NCBI GenBank assembly: GCA_021296265.1
Contig: JAGWAT010000020.1
Location: forward strand, 1 to 37,415
Reading direction: 5' to 3'
DNA length: 37,415 bases
Source of the DNA: Alphaproteobacteria bacterium
GTDB lineage: Bacteria > Pseudomonadota > Alphaproteobacteria > TMED109
Shown here: positions 36,792-37,415 of the stretch, in pieces
Layout of the letters: each line of letters begins with the position of its first letter
Position numbering within the stretch: position 1 is the stretch's first letter
Notes under the pieces: model-generated
Databases searched by the model: none
What the model was told of the DNA's origin: nothing
Seen by the model: only the letters and a program-made list of their open reading frames with translations
Translations under genes and position numbers: made by a program

Positions 36792-36820
36792 TTGACTCGG
36801 TTGCCGGCCGCAGGCATTCT
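36792..36820 (+). promoter_or_regulatory. Likely rRNA operon promoter
   Basis: TTGACT (36792-36797) is followed after 17 bases by CATTCT (36815-36820). Transcription would begin near 36827, leaving a leader of about 210 bases before 16S. The weak -10 hexamer and the distance fit an alphaproteobacterial rRNA promoter. Confidence 0.45.
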
Positions 36821-36866
36821 TGATCGTCTTGTCCTCGGAAGACGGGGGCAGCGCGGCATCGCGCGC

Positions 36867-36877
36867 GCTTTTTGACA
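36867..36877 (+). promoter_or_regulatory. boxA-like antitermination element
   Basis: GCTTTTTGACA resembles the boxA of rRNA leaders (consensus near TGCTCTTTnACA), which recruits NusB/S10 to prevent premature termination. The sequence contains TTGACA and could be mistaken for a -35 box, but no -10 follows at the right distance. Confidence 0.45.
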
Positions 36878-36910
36878 GATGAAGATGAAAAGAGATGCGC
36901 AGGCGACGGC

Positions 36911-36928
36911 GTGTTGTGTGATCAACAC
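36911..36928 (+). other. rRNA leader hairpin 1 (boxB-like)
   Basis: GTGTTG and CAACAC form a perfect 6-bp stem with a 6-base loop. It is flanked by a 7-bp inverted repeat, GATGCGC (36894-36900) with GCGCATC (36943-36949), that could enclose it. Confidence 0.5.
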
Positions 36929-36932
36929 GACA

Positions 36933-37004
36933 CCGACGCAATGCGCATCGACGGCCGGCATTGATTCACATCGATGCCGGAAGCTACGTGACGCATTGTG
37001 TCGG
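36933..37004 (+). other. rRNA leader long stem enclosing an inner hairpin
   Basis: CCGACGCAATG (36933-36943) can pair with CATTGTGTCGG (36994-37004) over 11 bp with one G-U. Inside lies a second hairpin of 10 bp with one wobble, CCGGCATTGA (36955-36964) with TCGATGCCGG (36971-36980), loop TTCACA. The outer helix competes by one base with the 36894/36943 pairing. Confidence 0.5.
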
Positions 37005-37010
37005 GTCACG

Positions 37011-37032
37011 GGTCCGGATTCCTATCCGGACC
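37011..37032 (+). other. rRNA leader hairpin 3
   Basis: GGTCCGGAT and ATCCGGACC form a perfect 9-bp stem with a TCCT loop, ending one base before the next hairpin. It ends 6 bases upstream of the expected 16S 5' end and may guide pre-16S processing. Confidence 0.55.
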
Positions 37033-37038
37033 ACTCTC

Positions 37039-37415
<377 letters not shown>

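Noticed and set aside
36872-36877. TTGACA as the -35 box of the rRNA promoter
   Set aside because: There is no -10 hexamer 16-18 bases downstream, and the wider context matches a boxA-like element; the pair at 36792/36815 is better.

Overview
The window comes from a GC-rich alphaproteobacterium. The support is a partial 16S rRNA gene at the right end with alphaproteobacterial character, an mdh-sucCD-sucAB-lpd TCA operon in the order typical of Alphaproteobacteria, an NDUFS4-type complex I accessory protein (found in alphaproteobacteria and mitochondria), and very dense coding with many 4-bp stop/start overlaps. The genus cannot be named from what is visible; the 16S fragment looks Rhodospirillales-like, which is an impression rather than a phylogeny.

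Left part (1-4672, all minus strand): a DUF4268 nuclease-like protein, tRNA-Arg(TCT), a cysteine-free carboxymuconolactone-decarboxylase-like protein, the NDUFS4-like protein 13 bases downstream of tRNA-Pro(TGG), and a two-gene ergothioneine unit (egtC then egtB) without egtD. A divergent 434-base gap with a perfect 24-bp GC-only palindrome separates this from the next block.

Central housekeeping block (5107-19002): malate dehydrogenase, both succinyl-CoA synthetase subunits, the three components of the 2-oxoglutarate dehydrogenase complex, and an SDR oxidoreductase, all on the plus strand. xerC and an fsa-type transaldolase follow on the minus strand, then priA on the plus strand.

Right part (19020-36646, all minus strand): nineteen genes in three transcription units. 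In transcription order the first is a 12-gene near-continuous unit. It starts with a TauABC/SsuABC-like importer, then the four-protein ABC and beta-propeller set associated with PQQ-dependent alcohol dehydrogenases (ATPase, propeller, binding protein, ABC-2 permease), then cysteine synthase, mercaptopyruvate sulfurtransferase, cystathionine lyase, a secreted DUF192 protein and a single-domain ModE-type regulator. The second unit is modABC plus a TPP-dependent decarboxylase/acetolactate-synthase-like gene. It begins with a promoter that overlaps a ModE-type inverted repeat, inside what a naive reading would call the start of modA. The third is an SDR, HpaI-type aldolase and enolase-superfamily dehydratase operon that looks like non-phosphorylative sugar-acid catabolism.

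Right edge (36792-37415, plus strand): an rRNA operon begins, with a likely promoter, a boxA-like element, a strongly structured leader, and the first ~377 bases of 16S rRNA.

The most interesting material is the 12-gene unit. It places a set of proteins homologous to the Ped/Lut lanthanide and PQQ-alcohol systems together with sulfur-amino-acid enzymes and a molybdate-type regulator, while no PQQ dehydrogenase is present in the window.
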